64,000 nt of DNA from positions 62,001-126,000 of the forward strand of contig JBKBSF010000005.1 of NCBI GenBank assembly GCA_046291875.1, written 5' to 3'. Source of the stretch: SKVR01 sp046291875. GTDB taxonomy: Bacteria; Bacteroidota; Bacteroidia; Bacteroidales; UBA7960. Below are positions 8,700 through 17,555 of this stretch, in pieces. Numbering within the stretch: the stretch's first letter is position 1; every line of letters starts with the position of its first letter. Under the pieces are notes generated by a model that made no database searches, was not told the origin of the DNA, and saw only the letters and a program-made list of their open reading frames with translations. The position numbers and the translations under genes were made by a program.

Positions 8700-9278
8700 T
8701 TACCTGCTGGTTTCCCGGGTATAGCAATACCGGCACAGGGGCTCATAGGATTCTTTTTCACCCAGCACCACCAATTTATCACTAACTATAGTTCGATGTG
8801 AAAAATGAGCCAGACTGCCACACTTCACACAGATGGCATGTACCTTGGTAATATACTCGGCTACCGAAAGCAGGTTGGGGATGGGTCCGAAAGGTTTTCC
8901 CTTAAAATCCATATCCAGCCCCGCTACAATTACCCTTATGCCCTGGCCGGCCAATTGTGAGCAAACATCGGGGAGCCCGGCATCAAAAAACTGTGCTTCG
9001 TCAATTCCTACCACATCTACATCATTGGCAAGCAAAAGAATATTGGCAGAGGCAGGAACCGGGGTCGACATAATCTCATTGGCATCATGAGAAACCACTT
9101 TTTCTTCATCGTAGCGTACATCCACGGCAGGCTTAAAAATCTCCACCCTTTGCCGTGCAATCTTTGCACGCTTAAGCCGGCGAATCAATTCTTCAGTCTT
9201 GCCAGAAAACATACTTCCGCAGATCACTTCGATCCAGCCGCGCCCTTGCGAACCGTCTCTGTCTTTTTCGAGAAACAT
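8700..9278 (-). CDS. tdk: Thymidine kinase
   Basis: This 192-residue type II (TK1-like) thymidine kinase phosphorylates thymidine to dTMP in nucleotide salvage. It shows the P-loop GSMFSGKT (21-28), the DEAQF motif with the catalytic Glu94, the lasso-like region around GLDMDFKGKPFGP, and a structural zinc site from Cys150, Cys153, Cys182 and Cys185. Length is normal. It is convergent with the ABC ATPase gene (13 bp between stops) and has its own -7 box upstream. Confidence 0.96.
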   Translation of the reverse strand: MFLEKDRDGSQGRGWIEVICGSMFSGKTEELIRRLKRAKIARQRVEIFKPAVDVRYDEEKVVSHDANEIMSTPVPASANILLLANDVDVVGIDEAQFFDAGLPDVCSQLAGQGIRVIVAGLDMDFKGKPFGPIPNLLSVAEYITKVHAICVKCGSLAHFSHRTIVSDKLVVLGEKESYEPLCRYCYTRETSR

Positions 9279-9363
9279 GAACAGCTAATTGGTTTTTCTT
9301 TGCTAATTTTACAGGTTTTAAACCCAATAGGTTTTCGGATAATGGGCTCAGTTTTTTCCCATG

Positions 9364-9371
9364 CAAAGATA
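9364..9371 (-). promoter_or_regulatory. -7 promoter box for tdk
   Basis: TATCTTTG on the minus strand fits TAnnTTTG, about 85 bp upstream of the tdk start. A short inverted repeat ATGGG/CCCAT (9342-9362) falls at the predicted 5' end of the transcript. Confidence 0.5.
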
Positions 9372-9442
9372 ACCGATCAGGCACAATAAGAATTCAATTT
9401 TATCGCTTTTATTTGAAGTCATCCTCTAAAATAAAACAAGAC

Positions 9443-10486
9443 ATGAGCATCATAGAAACCCGGGAGAACATTGTAAATCTGTTGGAAAACATTATCAAGA
9501 GATCAGAGCTGATGGAAAAGCAGTCTGGTGGCCGCAACCTGCTGGAGATTGATCTTGCCATGGAGGATATTCGCCTGTTGTACCGCGAGTTTGAACTTTT
9601 GCGCACCCTTACCCGCAACAATGTATCGGAGGCTGCCTCTGAAGCCCCCTTTGTAACCCAATCCATTGCCAGACCTGCACCCAGGCCTCAACCCGCACAG
9701 CAAAGCAAAGAGCAGGCTAAGGTGCCACCACCTTCAGATATTCCTGTAAAACCCCAGGAGGTTATTGCAGAAGAAACTTGCATGAGCACTAACCGCTCAA
9801 AAGGAAATGAAAATGATCATTCATGCAAGTTGCATTCGACCAATGACTTAACTAAATCATTCTCGAATGAAAAAGATGAAACCCGCGATGTTTCGCCAGT
9901 TAGTGCGGTAGAAAAACCTGAGCCTGCACCTGCACCTGAGCCACCTGCCCAGAAGCCAGAGCCGGCAAAAGAAACACAACCGGTCTGCACCCATGAAACC
10001 CCAACTCCGCCAGCGCCTGTTGCAGAAAAACAAGAAATACCTCAGGCGGGCACAAGTTCCGAAAAACCGTCACCCATTCCCGCACAACCCCGCGAGAACG
10101 GACAAAAAGCTCCATCTGCTAAGGTGGAAAATATTCAACTTGTAGCTGAGAAGTTTTCTTCCGACAGCAACAGTATTTATGAAAGGCTCACCCGAATCAA
10201 GGAAGATAAAAGCATAGGAACGCGGATGCAGCAAAAACCCATCAGCAACATAAGGGAAGCGATCGGCGTCAATGAAAAGTTCATCTTTGTGAATGAGCTT
10301 TTCAATGGAGACCTTAAGTCGTACAATGAGTCCGTTGAAAAACTGAATTCCTCTCAGTCCATCCATCAGGCATTCGATTATCTTAATGTGCTTACCACGA
10401 AATTTGGTTGGGATGGACAGCGCTCGGCCGATACCATTGAGCGTTTTGCCAACCTGGTGCAGCGCAGATACATGGACAACCTCTGA
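9443..10486 (+). CDS. Conserved hypothetical protein with central Pro-rich disordered region
   Basis: The 347-residue protein has three parts: an N-terminal helical segment (about 1-70) rich in Glu/Leu; a long Pro/Ala/Glu/Gln-rich low-complexity linker (about 70-225, with PAPAPEPPAQKPEP-like stretches); and an ordered C-terminal domain (about 230-347) containing SIYERLTRIKEDKSIGTR, ISNIREAIGVNEKFIFVNELFNGD and FDYLNVLTTKFGWD. The C-terminal domain resembles a conserved domain of unknown function in Bacteroidota that I cannot name. The ATG at 9443 is preferred over the TTG at 9413. It precedes rsmI by 26 bp and is probably cotranscribed. No signal peptide or membrane segment. Confidence 0.7.
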   Translation: MSIIETRENIVNLLENIIKRSELMEKQSGGRNLLEIDLAMEDIRLLYREFELLRTLTRNNVSEAASEAPFVTQSIARPAPRPQPAQQSKEQAKVPPPSDIPVKPQEVIAEETCMSTNRSKGNENDHSCKLHSTNDLTKSFSNEKDETRDVSPVSAVEKPEPAPAPEPPAQKPEPAKETQPVCTHETPTPPAPVAEKQEIPQAGTSSEKPSPIPAQPRENGQKAPSAKVENIQLVAEKFSSDSNSIYERLTRIKEDKSIGTRMQQKPISNIREAIGVNEKFIFVNELFNGDLKSYNESVEKLNSSQSIHQAFDYLNVLTTKFGWDGQRSADTIERFANLVQRRYMDNL

Positions 10487-10512
10487 ACGGCACACAGAAC
10501 AATCCACCTTGC

Positions 10513-11181
10513 ATGTCGAAGCTCTACATTATCCCAACCCCCATCGGAAACCTCGAAGACATTACCCTTCGGGCCATAAAAGTATTATCAGAAGTAGATA
10601 TCCTTTTGGCCGAAGATACCCGCAAAACAGCACAACTGCTCAACCATCTGGGCATAAAAACCAGGATGATTTCGCACCATTTGTTTAATGAACACAAAAG
10701 TCTTTCGGGCATTATGGACATGCTGCAGGCTGGCAGCACAATAGGCCTGGTAAGCGATGCCGGCACACCCGCCATTTCAGACCCCGGCTTTCTTTTGGTT
10801 CGCGAATGTATAAGGCAGCAGATTGAGGTTGAATGCCTGCCGGGGCCTACCGCTTTCGTGCCCGCACTGGTAAACAGCGGCTTACCCAACGATCGCTTTT
10901 GTTTCGAGGGTTTTTTACCTGTGAAAAAAGGACGCAAAACCCGCCTGGAAAGCCTCAAAGCAGAAACCCGAACTATGGTGTTTTATGAGTCGCCTCATAA
11001 GCTTCTTCGCACCCTGGCCGATCTGGCTGAGATATTTGGGGCAGAACGACAGGCCAGTGTTTCCAGAGAGCTATCGAAAATTCATGAAGAAAACATCCGA
11101 GGGAGTTTGCAGGAATTGCTCGCCTATTACCAATCGCACACCCTCAAAGGAGAGATCTGCCTGGTGGTGGCAGGTGCATAA
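10513..11181 (+). CDS. rsmI: 16S rRNA (cytidine-1402-2'-O)-methyltransferase RsmI
   Basis: This 222-residue enzyme uses S-adenosylmethionine to methylate the ribose of C1402 in the 16S rRNA decoding centre. It shows the tetrapyrrole-methylase fold signatures of RsmI: IIPTPIGNLEDITLRA at the N-terminus, LAEDTRKTAQLL, GLVSDAGTPAISDPG, CLPGPTAFVPALVNSGLP and FVFYESPH-like MVFYESPHKL. It is somewhat shorter than proteobacterial homologues, lacking the C-terminal extension, as is common. A rho-independent hairpin follows directly after the stop. Confidence 0.95.
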   Translation: MSKLYIIPTPIGNLEDITLRAIKVLSEVDILLAEDTRKTAQLLNHLGIKTRMISHHLFNEHKSLSGIMDMLQAGSTIGLVSDAGTPAISDPGFLLVRECIRQQIEVECLPGPTAFVPALVNSGLPNDRFCFEGFLPVKKGRKTRLESLKAETRTMVFYESPHKLLRTLADLAEIFGAERQASVSRELSKIHEENIRGSLQELLAYYQSHTLKGEICLVVAGA

Positions 11182-11185
11182 AAAA

Positions 11186-11207
11186 ACCCCCGAAAGTTTA
11201 CGGGGGT
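11186..11207. terminator. Bidirectional terminator between rsmI and lepA
   Basis: Stem ACCCCCG (11186-11192) pairs with CGGGGGT (11201-11207) around an 8-nt loop. It is preceded by an A run that becomes a U tract on the minus strand. It sits between two convergent genes. Confidence 0.7.
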
Positions 11208-11241
11208 CATTTGAAATTTTGGGTATTACAGTCGAACAAAA

Positions 11242-13032
11242 CTATTCATCAAGTTTCAGTACTGCCATGAATGCTGATTGAGGAACCTCTACGTTGCCCA
11301 CCTGGCGCATGCGTTTTTTACCCTTTTTCTGTTTTTCGAGCAATTTGCGCTTACGGGTAATGTCTCCTCCGTAACATTTTGCGGTAACATCCTTACGCAA
11401 TGCCTTAATGGTTTCGCGGGCAATAATCTTGGCTCCAATACCAGCCTGTATGGCGATTTCGTACTGCTGGCGGGGAATAAGCTTGCGAAGCTTCTCGCAG
11501 ATCTTTTTTCCGAATTCATATGCATTATCGCGATGGATGAGTGCCGAAAGGGCATCCACATGATCACCGTTGAGCAATATGTCGAGCTTCACCAGATCTG
11601 ACTGACGATAGCCAATGGGATGATAGTCGAAGGAAGCATATCCGCGCGAAATGGTTTTGAGCCTGTCGTAGAAGTCAAACACAATCTCCGCAAGAGGCAT
11701 TTCAAAAGAAAGCTCAACCCTGTCGGTGGAGAGATAAACCTGGTTTTTGATTACTCCCCTTTTATCCATACAGAGCGACATGATGGTTCCGATGTACTCC
11801 GATTTGGTAATGATCTGGGCTTTGATAAAGGGCTCTTCAATGTAATCGAGCACATTGGGCCCGGGCATATCAGAGGGGTTGTTCACAACAAATTTTTCTC
11901 CCTTTTTGGTATAAGCCAGGTAAGATACGTTGGGAACGGTTGTGATCACAGTCATTTCAAACTCACGCTCCAGGCGCTCCTGTACGATCTCCATGTGCAG
12001 CATGCCCAAAAATCCGCATCGGAAACCAAACCCCAGTGCGGCAGATGATTCAGGTTCAAAGGTTAGTGAAGCATCGTTGAGCTGGAGTTTCTCCATAGCG
12101 CTTCTAAGCTCCTCAAAATCATCATTTTCAACAGGATAGATTCCGGCAAACACCATGGGTTTTACGTTTTCAAAACCCACGATGGCCTCTGTGGTTCCAC
12201 CGGTGATATGGGTAAGGGTATCACCCACTTTTACCTCCCGGGCATCTTTGATCCCGGAGATGATATAGCCTACATCGCCTGCATAAATGGTTTTACGCGG
12301 ATGCTGCTGCAATTTCAGAACCCCTACTTCATCGGCATCGTATTCTCTTTTGGTGGCCATAAATTTTACATGGTCGCCTTGCGAAATCTTACCGTTAAAA
12401 ACCCTGAAGTAGGCAATCACCCCCCTGAAGGAGTTGTACACCGAGTCGAAGATCAGTGCCTGCAACGGAGCATTGGGATCGCCCTTGGGTGCCGGAATAC
12501 GATGTATAATAGCTTCCAGAATTTTATCTACCCCAAAACCGGTTTTCCCACTGGCGGGTAAGATTTCCTCCAGATCGCATCCAATAAGGTCGATGATCTG
12601 GTCAGATACTTCTTCGGGCATGGCACTGTCGAGATCCATCTTGTTGAGCACCGGGATGATGGTAAGGTCGTGCTCAAGGGCCAGATAGAGGTTAGAAATG
12701 GTTTGTGCCTCTATACCCTGAGTGGCATCTACAATAAGCAATGCCCCTTCGCAGGCAGCAATGCTTCGCGATACTTCATAGCTGAAATCCACGTGCCCGG
12801 GGGTATCGATAAGGTTCAGTATATACTTTTCTCCTTCATGCTCATATTCCATTTGTATGGCATGGCTTTTTATGGTGATACCACGCTCGCGCTCCAGGTC
12901 CATATTGTCGAGCAATTGATCCTGAAAATCGCGAACACTGATGGTATTGGTCATCTGGAGTAACCGATCGGCGAGGGTGCTTTTGCCATGATCGATGTGT
13001 GCAATAATGCAAAAATTACGAATATTCTTCAT
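11242..13032 (-). CDS. lepA: Elongation factor 4 (LepA) GTPase
   Basis: The 596-residue ribosome-associated GTPase acts on translating or assembling ribosomes. It contains G1 AHIDHGKST (11-19), the switch region ERERGITIKSH, G3 DTPGH (76-80) and G4 NKMD (130-133). The LepA-specific C-terminal domain ends with AKCYGGDITRKRKLLEKQKKGKKRM, typical of the family. Length is standard. It has its own upstream -7 box (13132-13139) and ends against the shared terminator with rsmI. Confidence 0.97.
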   Translation of the reverse strand: MKNIRNFCIIAHIDHGKSTLADRLLQMTNTISVRDFQDQLLDNMDLERERGITIKSHAIQMEYEHEGEKYILNLIDTPGHVDFSYEVSRSIAACEGALLIVDATQGIEAQTISNLYLALEHDLTIIPVLNKMDLDSAMPEEVSDQIIDLIGCDLEEILPASGKTGFGVDKILEAIIHRIPAPKGDPNAPLQALIFDSVYNSFRGVIAYFRVFNGKISQGDHVKFMATKREYDADEVGVLKLQQHPRKTIYAGDVGYIISGIKDAREVKVGDTLTHITGGTTEAIVGFENVKPMVFAGIYPVENDDFEELRSAMEKLQLNDASLTFEPESSAALGFGFRCGFLGMLHMEIVQERLEREFEMTVITTVPNVSYLAYTKKGEKFVVNNPSDMPGPNVLDYIEEPFIKAQIITKSEYIGTIMSLCMDKRGVIKNQVYLSTDRVELSFEMPLAEIVFDFYDRLKTISRGYASFDYHPIGYRQSDLVKLDILLNGDHVDALSALIHRDNAYEFGKKICEKLRKLIPRQQYEIAIQAGIGAKIIARETIKALRKDVTAKCYGGDITRKRKLLEKQKKGKKRMRQVGNVEVPQSAFMAVLKLDE

Positions 13033-13131
13033 CCGCTGAAATAACGTTATTAATTTCTCGCGAAAAGCAATCCATGCTTTTGTAATTCAACAACTTAACT
13101 TCTTTTCGTCGAGGCTGTGTTTAATAGCCTG

Positions 13132-13139
13132 CAAAATTA
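13132..13139 (-). promoter_or_regulatory. -7 promoter box for lepA
   Basis: TAATTTTG on the minus strand fits TAnnTTTG, about 100 bp upstream of the lepA ATG. The partner box for the divergent gene lies at 13193-13200. Confidence 0.45.
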
Positions 13140-13144
13140 CAACT

Positions 13145-13169
13145 AAAAAGCATACTCTCCATGCTTTTT
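13145..13169. terminator. Terminator-like hairpin between two divergent promoters
   Basis: AAAAAGCAT (13145-13153) pairs with ATGCTTTTT (13161-13169) around a 7-nt loop, with an outer AGCCT/AGGCT pairing (about 13127-13177). It lies between the divergent -7 boxes of lepA and the T9SS cargo gene, an unusual place for a terminator. Confidence 0.5.
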
Positions 13170-13192
13170 CAGTAGGCTGTAAAACAATTTTT

Positions 13193-13200
13193 TATCTTTG
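13193..13200 (+). promoter_or_regulatory. -7 promoter box for the T9SS cargo gene
   Basis: TATCTTTG matches TAnnTTTG. The predicted leader (about 13207-13288) contains nested short inverted repeats: CATGTAA/TTACATG (13217-13223 with 13254-13260) around CGCAT/ATGCG (13232-13244). Confidence 0.5.
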
Positions 13201-13288
13201 CAGCTTAAATTATCAACATGTAAAATAATGCCGCATTTTATGCGTATTGTTTCTTACATGACCCTTTGCAAAACCCATCTTTGAGCAC

Positions 13289-15361
13289 ATGATACATCGC
13301 ATAAGCCTGCTGGCACTCCTGTTGTTAATGTTTACCGGCCATGCACTCCGGGCGCAGAAGCTGACCTTTCCCATCAACATCCATACGGGAGAAAACATTG
13401 AGACCTGCACGGGTGCCTTTACCCACAGCGGCGCAGATACCCTTACGCCTTATCAGAACAACGAAAACTACAAGCTTACCTTTTCTGCGCCCCAGGATCA
13501 GGGTGAAGAGCTTTATTTAAATGTCTTTTTTCGCTTTTTCGAACTGGGAGCCGGCGATGTACTCTCCGTTTATGATGGCGAAGACGAAACAGCTCCGTTA
13601 CTTTTCGAGGCCACAGGCACCAGCCTTAAGGGTAAGCAGATTTGGTCCTCGGGCACTTCCCTTCACTTTCAGTTTGTTTCTTCTGCCTCCGATCCGGCTC
13701 GCGGCTGGTGGGGCGAGATCAGTTGTTTCAGTCTTTGCGATGCTTTTACAGCAACTGTTACCAGCGAAACAGGCTCATTCGATTTTTGCCCCGAGGTGCA
13801 AAACATCACCTTCTTTGCCAGCTCAACCTACCTGGGTGGCAACTGGCAAGGCAGCGACAATGATCGGGTGTATCAATGGAATTTCGATGGAACAATCAAA
13901 TTTGGCAAGGAGGTAAACCATAGCTACCCCGGACCGGGGGCATATCCTTTCCGGCTTACGGTAACCGACAATGCCAATGGTTGCGAAACCGATACCATCG
14001 TAACGGTACGCCTGGCTACCTTTCCTGATTTTACAGGCACCCGACCTTCAGCAGATACCGTTTGTGCCCGCGAACCTTTCTCCCTGTTCGGAGTCATCAA
14101 CACAACCATCTGGACGGGCTTCCCCACGCAGGTGGATACCATTGCCTTTATCAACCCCGACAATCCGTTTGTTTCGGTGCTGGAGTTTGATGTTTTCCCC
14201 GAAGAATTTTCCATCCAGAATGGCAATGACATTGACAGGATCTGTGTCGAGATTGAGCACGTAAATCATGGACATGTCAGTTTTTCTATTGAATGCCCCA
14301 GTGGCAGCAGCATTTTTCTGAAAGATTTCAGCCAGGGAGGAGCCCATCTTGGAGAACCTGTGGTTTTCAATGATGCACTTCCAGGGATTGGTTATGCCTA
14401 TTGTTTTACCCCAACGCCTGCCTATGGTAAGCTCAACGAAACTGCTTTCCGCTACCATGACTACACCGACCTGGAGGGCACACTTTATTTCAATCAACCT
14501 TACCTGCCTGCAGGCGATTATACCCCGCAACAGTCATTGAATTTCCTGGCGGGCTGTCCGCTCAATGGCCCCTGGACCCTGAGAGTTACCGACAATACCA
14601 GCAATACCTCGGGTCATATAACAGGATGGAGCCTGTTTTTCGAAGAATCGTTTTATCCCGATTCACTGATCTTTCAACCCCAGATTGTGCAGGAACAATG
14701 GTACGACCACCAGGGAAATACTTTAAGCGGAAATCCTGCCAATACAACGCTGCAGGAGGCCGGTGAATATACTTTCAAATTTGAGGCAACAGATAATTTC
14801 GGTTGCCGCTGGGATACGCTCGTTCAGGTTGTTGTATTGCCCCTGCCCAAGGCTGAGATAAGCTCCGACCCGGAACTTCCCCTTTGCGAAGGAGATTCTG
14901 CAGTGTTCCGAATCTCTCCGGTCAATGTGGGCGATCAACTGCACTGGGTATATCAGTGGATGATGGAAGGTGCATCGCTGGAAGGCCGCACCTATGACAC
15001 TCTGTGGGTAAAAGACCCCATGACATATATGGCCCTGGTGATGGACACCCTTACCGGCTGCCAGGACTTTTTCACCCTTGCCCTCTCAACCAGGAACTGC
15101 GATCTGCGCATACCCAATGTTTTCACCCCAAATGGAGATCAGATCAATGATTTCTTCGAGATTGAAAATCTGGAAAATTACCCCGGCAGTGTAATGGTTA
15201 TCTACAACCGCCATGGGAAAAAAGTTTTTGAAAACAGCGATTACTACGGCAATTGGTGGGATGGAGGCAATCAGCCCGAAGGCACTTACTATTATGTATT
15301 GACTTATGTGCGACAGGGTAAACGCAAACAGGTGCATGGCGCCATAACCATAGTACGATAA
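13289..15361 (+). CDS. Secreted T9SS (type B sorting) protein with CUB, PKD and proprotein-convertase P domains
   Basis: The 690-residue protein has a signal peptide (about 1-22). Order of domains by eye: CUB-like (about 35-145, ELGAGDVLSVYDGEDETAPLL); PKD-like (about 150-245, YQWNFDGTIKFGKEVNHSYPGPGAYPFRLTV split over that region); a proprotein-convertase P-like beta domain (about 265-450, IDRICVEIEHVNHGHVSFSIECPSG and GPWTLRVTDN); further Ig-like modules (about 465-605); and a gliding-motility-associated C-terminal domain (about 608-690, IPNVFTPNGDQINDFF). That last domain marks cargo of the type IX secretion system, to be exported and cleaved at the cell surface. No catalytic protease domain is present, so it is a binding or adhesive surface protein rather than an enzyme. 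Confidence 0.85.
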   Translation: MIHRISLLALLLLMFTGHALRAQKLTFPINIHTGENIETCTGAFTHSGADTLTPYQNNENYKLTFSAPQDQGEELYLNVFFRFFELGAGDVLSVYDGEDETAPLLFEATGTSLKGKQIWSSGTSLHFQFVSSASDPARGWWGEISCFSLCDAFTATVTSETGSFDFCPEVQNITFFASSTYLGGNWQGSDNDRVYQWNFDGTIKFGKEVNHSYPGPGAYPFRLTVTDNANGCETDTIVTVRLATFPDFTGTRPSADTVCAREPFSLFGVINTTIWTGFPTQVDTIAFINPDNPFVSVLEFDVFPEEFSIQNGNDIDRICVEIEHVNHGHVSFSIECPSGSSIFLKDFSQGGAHLGEPVVFNDALPGIGYAYCFTPTPAYGKLNETAFRYHDYTDLEGTLYFNQPYLPAGDYTPQQSLNFLAGCPLNGPWTLRVTDNTSNTSGHITGWSLFFEESFYPDSLIFQPQIVQEQWYDHQGNTLSGNPANTTLQEAGEYTFKFEATDNFGCRWDTLVQVVVLPLPKAEISSDPELPLCEGDSAVFRISPVNVGDQLHWVYQWMMEGASLEGRTYDTLWVKDPMTYMALVMDTLTGCQDFFTLALSTRNCDLRIPNVFTPNGDQINDFFEIENLENYPGSVMVIYNRHGKKVFENSDYYGNWWDGGNQPEGTYYYVLTYVRQGKRKQVHGAITIVR

Positions 15362-15457
15362 CCCCCGCAACCTTCTGGGAATACAGGAAAAGCTTGTCTC
15401 TTGATGGGCTCTGAACCTAAAGCTATACCAAGCCATGGGTTAAAAAGAAAATATTTT

Positions 15458-15489
15458 TTTTGCTGATAAGCCCGAATACTTTATTTTTG
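15458..15489 (+). promoter_or_regulatory. Complete Bacteroidota-type promoter of abgT
   Basis: -33 box TTTG (15458-15461), a 20-bp spacer and -7 box TATTTTTG (15482-15489). This is the best-formed promoter in the window. Predicted start near 15497, leaving about 42 nt before the ATG at 15539. Confidence 0.7.
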
Positions 15490-15538
15490 GGCCCTCAAAC
15501 AGGAAACTAAATCATTGAAATTCAATAAAAACTATTTT

Positions 15539-17224
15539 ATGAGCCAAACTGAAACCAGGAAAAAGGAAGGTGTTTTCAAGAAAATATTAGACAAAATCGA
15601 GGTTGTAGGCAACAAACTGCCCCACCCGGTAACTTTGTTTGCAATGCTCATGGGCGTTGTATTGTTATTGTCATGGATATTTGGAGGAGTTTCTGTACTC
15701 AAGCCAGGTACCGGAGGCACCAGTGGAATTGCTGAGGAGTTTATTGTAGTGCAGAATTTGCTTACCAAAGAAGGTATTCAGCGAATTTTCACCAGCATGG
15801 TGCATGTTTTTGCTACTTTCCCTCCCCTGGGTCTGGTATTGGTGGTAATGCTTGGTATTGGTGTAGCAGAACACACCGGCATGATTGCAGTAGCCCTGCG
15901 TATGTTTGTATCTAAGGTTCCCAAGTCTCTGATCACTTTCTCTATTGTTACAGCAGGTATGATCAGTTCTGTAGCGGCCGATGCGGGTTATGTGGTTCTG
16001 ATTCCCATGGGTGCCGTATTGTTTATGAGTATGGGTCGCCACCCTCTGGCAGGTATTGCCGCAGCCTTTGCAGGTGTATCAGGAGGTTTTGGGGCCAACT
16101 TTATTCCTACCAGCCTTGACCCTATGATTGCCGCTTTTACCCAATCGGCAGCCGAAATCATTGAGCCTGGTTACATTGTAAACCCACTCTCCAACTGGTA
16201 TATTATGGCTGCATCGGTTCCATTGGTAGGTCTTGCCGGAACATGGGTAACAGAAAAGATTATTGTACCCCGCCTGGGGGCTTATCAGCCTGATGGCGAA
16301 ATGCTGGCCGAAGATAACAACAATAAAGTTACACCTTTGGAAAGCAAAGCCCTCAGATGGTCTGGAATATCGGTTGTTGCAATCCTGGTGTTGATTTTCC
16401 TGGCAGTTTTTCCGGAAAACGGACTGCTACGCGGCGAAATTGACCCCAACAGTGGCAAAGCCAGCATGCAGCCTTTTTACAACTCGCTGGTTCCGGTTAT
16501 GTTCATCATCTTCTTTGTAGCGGGCTTGGTGTACGGTATTGTTTCCAAAACCCTTAAAAATGATAAGGATGTTGCCAACATGACAGCAAAATCCATGTCG
16601 ACCATGGGGTTATACATCGTAATTTCGTTTGTGGCAGCTCAGTTTGTGGCTTACTTCAACTGGTCAAACATTGGAAGTGTACTTGCTGTTAAAGGATCTG
16701 ATGCGCTCAATGCCATTGGTTTTACCGGCATTCCCCTTTTGGTTGCCTTTATCATCATTTCATCATTGGTAAATCTTGTAATGGGAAGCGCCTCGGCCAA
16801 ATGGGCTCTGCTGGCACCTATTTTCGTTCCTATGCTCATGCTTATGGGATACGCACCGGAAGTTACCCAGGCAGCTTATCGTATCGGTGACTCTTATTCC
16901 AATATTCTTACTCCGCTTCTGCCCTATTTCCCGCTGGTGATAGTTTTTGCCCAGAAGTACGATAAAACAGCAGGCATTGGTACACTTATCTCCATGATGC
17001 TACCCTATGCCCTTGCCTTCATGGTAGCTCGTATTCCGCTGTTTGTACTTTGGGTGCAACTGGGTATTCCATTGGGGGTTGAAGGACACATCTACTTTGA
17101 GCCCAGCACACAGGAGGCTGCTGCTATTGAAACAGCATATGAGGCAACAGCACAACCCGTGGGCGAAACCTACCAGGTAGAAACCATAGAAATACAGGAA
17201 CCTGCTGACGAAAGCCAACAATAG
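15539..17224 (+). CDS. AbgT-family transporter (p-aminobenzoyl-glutamate transport/antimetabolite efflux)
   Basis: This 561-residue inner-membrane protein has many hydrophobic segments (roughly 11-13). It carries family motifs: KIEVVGNKLPHPVTLFA at the N-terminus, a SSVAADAGYVVLIPMGA-like helix, GGFGANFIPTSLDPMIAAFTQ, and VMGSASAKWALLAPIFVPML near the C-terminus. AbgT proteins import p-aminobenzoyl-glutamate or export sulfonamides in the members studied. The C-terminal tail (about 525-561) is an acidic cytoplasmic extension. The ATG at 15539 is preferred over the upstream TTG at 15515. No abgA/abgB amidohydrolase is adjacent, so the physiological substrate is open. Confidence 0.9.
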   Translation: MSQTETRKKEGVFKKILDKIEVVGNKLPHPVTLFAMLMGVVLLLSWIFGGVSVLKPGTGGTSGIAEEFIVVQNLLTKEGIQRIFTSMVHVFATFPPLGLVLVVMLGIGVAEHTGMIAVALRMFVSKVPKSLITFSIVTAGMISSVAADAGYVVLIPMGAVLFMSMGRHPLAGIAAAFAGVSGGFGANFIPTSLDPMIAAFTQSAAEIIEPGYIVNPLSNWYIMAASVPLVGLAGTWVTEKIIVPRLGAYQPDGEMLAEDNNNKVTPLESKALRWSGISVVAILVLIFLAVFPENGLLRGEIDPNSGKASMQPFYNSLVPVMFIIFFVAGLVYGIVSKTLKNDKDVANMTAKSMSTMGLYIVISFVAAQFVAYFNWSNIGSVLAVKGSDALNAIGFTGIPLLVAFIIISSLVNLVMGSASAKWALLAPIFVPMLMLMGYAPEVTQAAYRIGDSYSNILTPLLPYFPLVIVFAQKYDKTAGIGTLISMMLPYALAFMVARIPLFVLWVQLGIPLGVEGHIYFEPSTQEAAAIETAYEATAQPVGETYQVETIEIQEPADESQQ

Positions 17225-17555
17225 TGATGTACATAAATCCTGCCTCTTCTGCAGGTGTACAAGAATAATTATATAATCTCAAAAGCCCTGCTGATCGCTC
17301 ACACAGAACAGCAGGGCTTTTGATTTACCGGGATTACAAACACACTACAGCCCTGATTAAGTGATGATTGTCAGCCCTGATGAATGTAAAAAACAGCCTG
17401 TTGGAACGAAAAATACAGGATTTTCCGTTGGAAAGCATTTACTTTGTAATGTACAACAACCCTAATGGCTTAAACCCGGATCGATAAGGCCAATCGGTAT
17501 TTTGTTCAGGGTCTTTCAATTGTCAGTCAAATTTTTACGCAACAGAAAAAGAAGG
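17225..17555. other. Intergenic region (331 bp) after abgT
   Basis: It contains the abgT terminator (17281-17321) and a near-match -7 box TTACTTTG (17439-17446, one mismatch) that may serve the metallophosphoesterase gene. No other feature is seen. Confidence 0.5.
17281..17321 (+). terminator. Intrinsic terminator of abgT
   Basis: A perfect 13-bp stem, AAAAGCCCTGCTG (17281-17293) with CAGCAGGGCTTTT (17309-17321), whose A and T ends allow it to work on both strands. Confidence 0.8.
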
